DNA of 64,000 bases from Guillardia theta CCMP2712 (lineage: Eukaryota > Cryptophyceae > Pyrenomonadales > Geminigeraceae), in contig NW_005434569.1 of NCBI RefSeq assembly GCF_000315625.1, positions 9,327 through 73,326 of the forward strand, given 5' to 3'. Of this stretch, positions 61,545-64,000 are shown in pieces. The notes under the pieces are model-generated. The model made no database searches and was not told the origin of the DNA. It was given only the letters and a program-made list of their open reading frames with translations. The position numbers and the translations under genes were made by a program. Position 1 is the stretch's first letter, and each line of letters starts with the position of its first letter.

Positions 61545-64000
61545 ATGCATCGCCTAATCGGTATCCTAGTGATCATGGCGTCGGCAGCCGCCGTACCCAT
61601 GTCTTCCTCCTCCTCCAAGGTGACCCGATCACGATCTCCGACTCCCCGTCCTCAGTCACTGTTCTCAACGCCTCTCCTACCTCGTCTCTCTCCACCATCA
61701 CAGTCTCGCAATGAACCTCCTTGCTCCTTCTGCCGCCAGCCCAAACTGTTTGTGTCCAGTGTTGACGTTGTTGATTGCAATGCTCTCCCGTCACAATCAT
61801 TTTCATTTGACACGATACGTGCAGCATGTTTCGCTTCCCGTCTCTTCCTTGCAGGGAGCGCCAGTTCCACCGTCCCTTTGCCAGGAGTGCAAAGAAATTA
61901 TTGGGACCTTGCAGGTTTGAAGTTCCTGCATTGATCGTATCATTCTGAGTCGCATCTTGATCCATATAGAACATCGTCTCTGATGCCAACAAGACGTACA
62001 GCGATCAAGTCCAGAAGTTTTTCCTTGAGAATGTCTGTCCTCAACTGGTAAGTTTCCCCTGCTATGTGTGCAAAGCATTCAGCCTCTGCTTGTTCCTCTC
62101 CGTTCATGCCTTCATTGACTGGATTGTCTTTCAGCCACCGGAGAAGCAGAGCGACTGCAAGGCCTTCGTGGTGCAGACGCTGCCGAAGGTGAACAGTCGA
62201 TCGAGATCCTCTGCCAGTCAGTATTCTTGACGATCAGCATCAGATCTGGGCTGACATCATTGACGATGTTCTTGACCCGGTAAGACTTTGTTGTCCTTGA
62301 GAGATTGATGCTGCCGATGTGATATGCCTGCTAGACACTCACTTGCAAGTCGCTACAACTGTGCAAGACGGAGGTAGCTCACTGCCCAACTGTCATCCAA
62401 CTTTGTAACTTGTCCCCCGACAGACTAGGGGTTTGCAAGACGTCGTTGAATGCAAACTCTGCCAGCAAGTAAGATCGATAAAATATGTTGTGATATGCAA
62501 GAAACTTCGTTCTCAACACGCTGCAGGCGGCCAAGTTCATTGACAAAGAGATTCTTGAGTCACCGGATGTGGAGGCGAAGGTCAGGAATGTACGAATTCT
62601 CCTTGTCCTCACTGCTCTGCAGGTCACTGAGAGGCTGAAAAAAGTTTGCGATGATATTCCCAATGCAAACGCCACCGTCATTGCCAAGTGCAGAGTGCGT
62701 TTGAGGCAGCGACCTGTGCTGGTCTCACGATTGTTGGTATCAGACGGTCATTGATAGCGAGACGCCGAAGTTTCTTGAGGACCTCGGGAAAGTGATCAGC
62801 GACAGGATCTGTATCGAGGTTGTACTTACTGCGCTGTTTCATCCTCTTGATCTGATGTGAGAACAGGCCGAACTCTGCCCGAACGATGTTCTGAAGAGGA
62901 AGACCAAGGTCTCAGATCCGCATGTTGCTTGTCCGGTGCTGAATCGCGTGCAGGCAAACCCAGCAGCTTGCAAAGATTGCAAGAAGGTGTTTTCGTGTGA
63001 TCTCATGTCCTGATGTGAACATCTGACTCTGCTTGTCGTCGACAGCTCATCGTCCAGCTTCGCAACGTCATGACGGACTTGAACTCTACCTACTCGCAAG
63101 CCGTCGATGTGAGGTGGCGGCGGGGAGGGTAAGGGTCAGTGATATGGTTGGTGGACAGCAATTCCTCATCGAGCACGTCTGTACCCCACTTCCTCAAGAA
63201 TTCCGCAAGGAATGCCAGGTGTGCGGTCGGGGAGGATACGATCCCCTTGCCTAACTTCCCACCAGGACGTCGTCGATAAGTCTGTCGCCGAGATCTGGGC
63301 GGAAATTCTCACCGATGTTTTGGACGAGACCAAGGTCTGCACAGACCTGAAGCTCTGCGACTCGTCGGTGAGTTGGGCTGGTCGGAGACCCTCGCCTCCT
63401 GACGTGAAGCTCCGCAGTCCTACAAGGGCGTCGTAGAGTGCAGGATCTGCAAGGAGGTGACTTTGAGTTGAGTGTAGCTCGTCGCCTGAGCTCGCCCCCA
63501 GTCGACCAAGTTCATAGACGACAAGATCTTTGAGGACCCCAAGATCCAGGAGAAGGTGCGAGGGAGTCCCAGGGCTCTTCCTGTCTCGTTCTCCCTCCTC
63601 CTCTCTCGTTCTCCCTCCTCCCTCCTCCCAGCTCCCATCCCTTCACCTCTCCCCTCGTCGCTCCTTGCTCGGCCTAACGTCGTTGCGAGCAGGTGGCAAC
63701 GAGGCTGGAGAAGATCTGCAAGAGAATCCCTGACGCCAACCCTGCGATCATCGAAAAGTGCCAGGTGCTCCTGCAGCCCCGGCGTTGCTGTCCTGACATG
63801 CAGCAGACGATGGTGGAGCAGGATACTCCGGACCTCATGGCGGACATCGGGCAGGTGGGGAGGTGGCAGGGAGTCTGCTGGGGTGACTTGTTGGGCAGAG
63901 GATCAGCAACGAGCTCTGTCAGGAGGCGCAGATTTGTCCGGGGAGATGAGGACGAGGGAGGGAGGAGAGGCGCGTGCTCCTGTGGTCCTGGGGGTGAGGA
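61545..64000 (+). CDS. Prosaposin-like protein, several saposin B domains (3' truncated by window)
   Basis: The start MHRLIGILVIMASAAAVP is a signal peptide. Cys-pattern exons follow, almost all phase 0: PPSLCQECKEIIGTLQ, NIVSDANKTYSDQVQKFFLE then NVCPQL, PPEKQSDCKAFVVQTLPK, HQIWADIIDDVLDP, SLQLCKTE, LQDVVECKLCQQ, AAKFIDKEILESPDVEAK, VTERLKKVCDDIPNANATVI then AKCR, FLEDLGKVISDRICIE, NPAACKDCKK, NVMTDLNSTYSQAVD, QFLIEHVCTPLPQEFRKECQ, VVECRICKE, STKFIDDKIFEDPKIQEK and VATRLEKICKRIPDANPAII. The repeating CxxC ... C ... C order is that of saposin B helices held by three disulfides, which bind lipids in lysosomes. At least three domains are visible. The gene continues beyond 64000. Confidence 0.82.

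Overview
This is nuclear DNA from an intron-rich unicellular eukaryote. Short spliceosomal introns (mostly about 50-110 nt, GT[A/G]AG...CAG) interrupt nearly every gene. Base composition is near balanced, with dense polypyrimidine microsatellites and one 100-N scaffold gap. No bacterial operon, rRNA, tRNA, CRISPR array or transposase was recognised. Gene content (Bfr1-like, alpha-SNAP, SAMHD1-like, TMEM65, MFS, prosaposin-like, SET, LRR, PDZ and kinase genes) fits a free-living protist or alga. A cryptophyte-like alga is my guess, held weakly and not proven by the sequence. Because no tools were used, exon joins come from reading splice sites and frame by eye.

Layout. 0-9 kb: small (+) gene, (-) coiled-coil gene, a short (+) ORF and a (-) multi-exon Ser/Cys-rich gene. 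10-18 kb: Bfr1-like (+), double-PDZ coiled-coil (-), a short (+) gene around a (CCTG)n intron, and a Cys-rich single-pass membrane protein (-). 19-31 kb: TPM-TMEM65 fusion (+), divergent protein kinase (+), an unrecognised (+) gene and an MFS transporter (+). 31-38 kb: alpha-SNAP (-) and an LRR protein (-). 40-49 kb: the microexon gene (+). 49-64 kb: SET-domain protein (+), small membrane protein (+), SAMHD1-like dNTPase with a PIP box (-), a large secretory-pathway glycosyltransferase/Asp-box gene (+) and a prosaposin-like gene (+) running off the window.

The outstanding feature is at 40,247-48,696. Two ordinary small exons are followed by about 85 consecutive candidate exons of one codon (3 nt; a few of 6 or 9 nt). 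Each is bounded by ..AG on the left and GT[A/G]AG.. on the right, with introns mostly 50-105 nt. The chain then joins, in frame, a 12-codon exon and a normal terminal exon. No single-codon exon is a stop codon. Read in order they spell two strongly hydrophobic stretches resembling transmembrane helices. If transcripts confirm it, this is an extreme single-codon-exon gene.

Intergenic regions repeatedly contain two elements: GC-rich islands with scattered GACTCA and GTACCG words, and TACCCC/CCACCCC tracts. The tracts are usually C-rich on the sense strand of the gene they precede, suggesting directional promoters.
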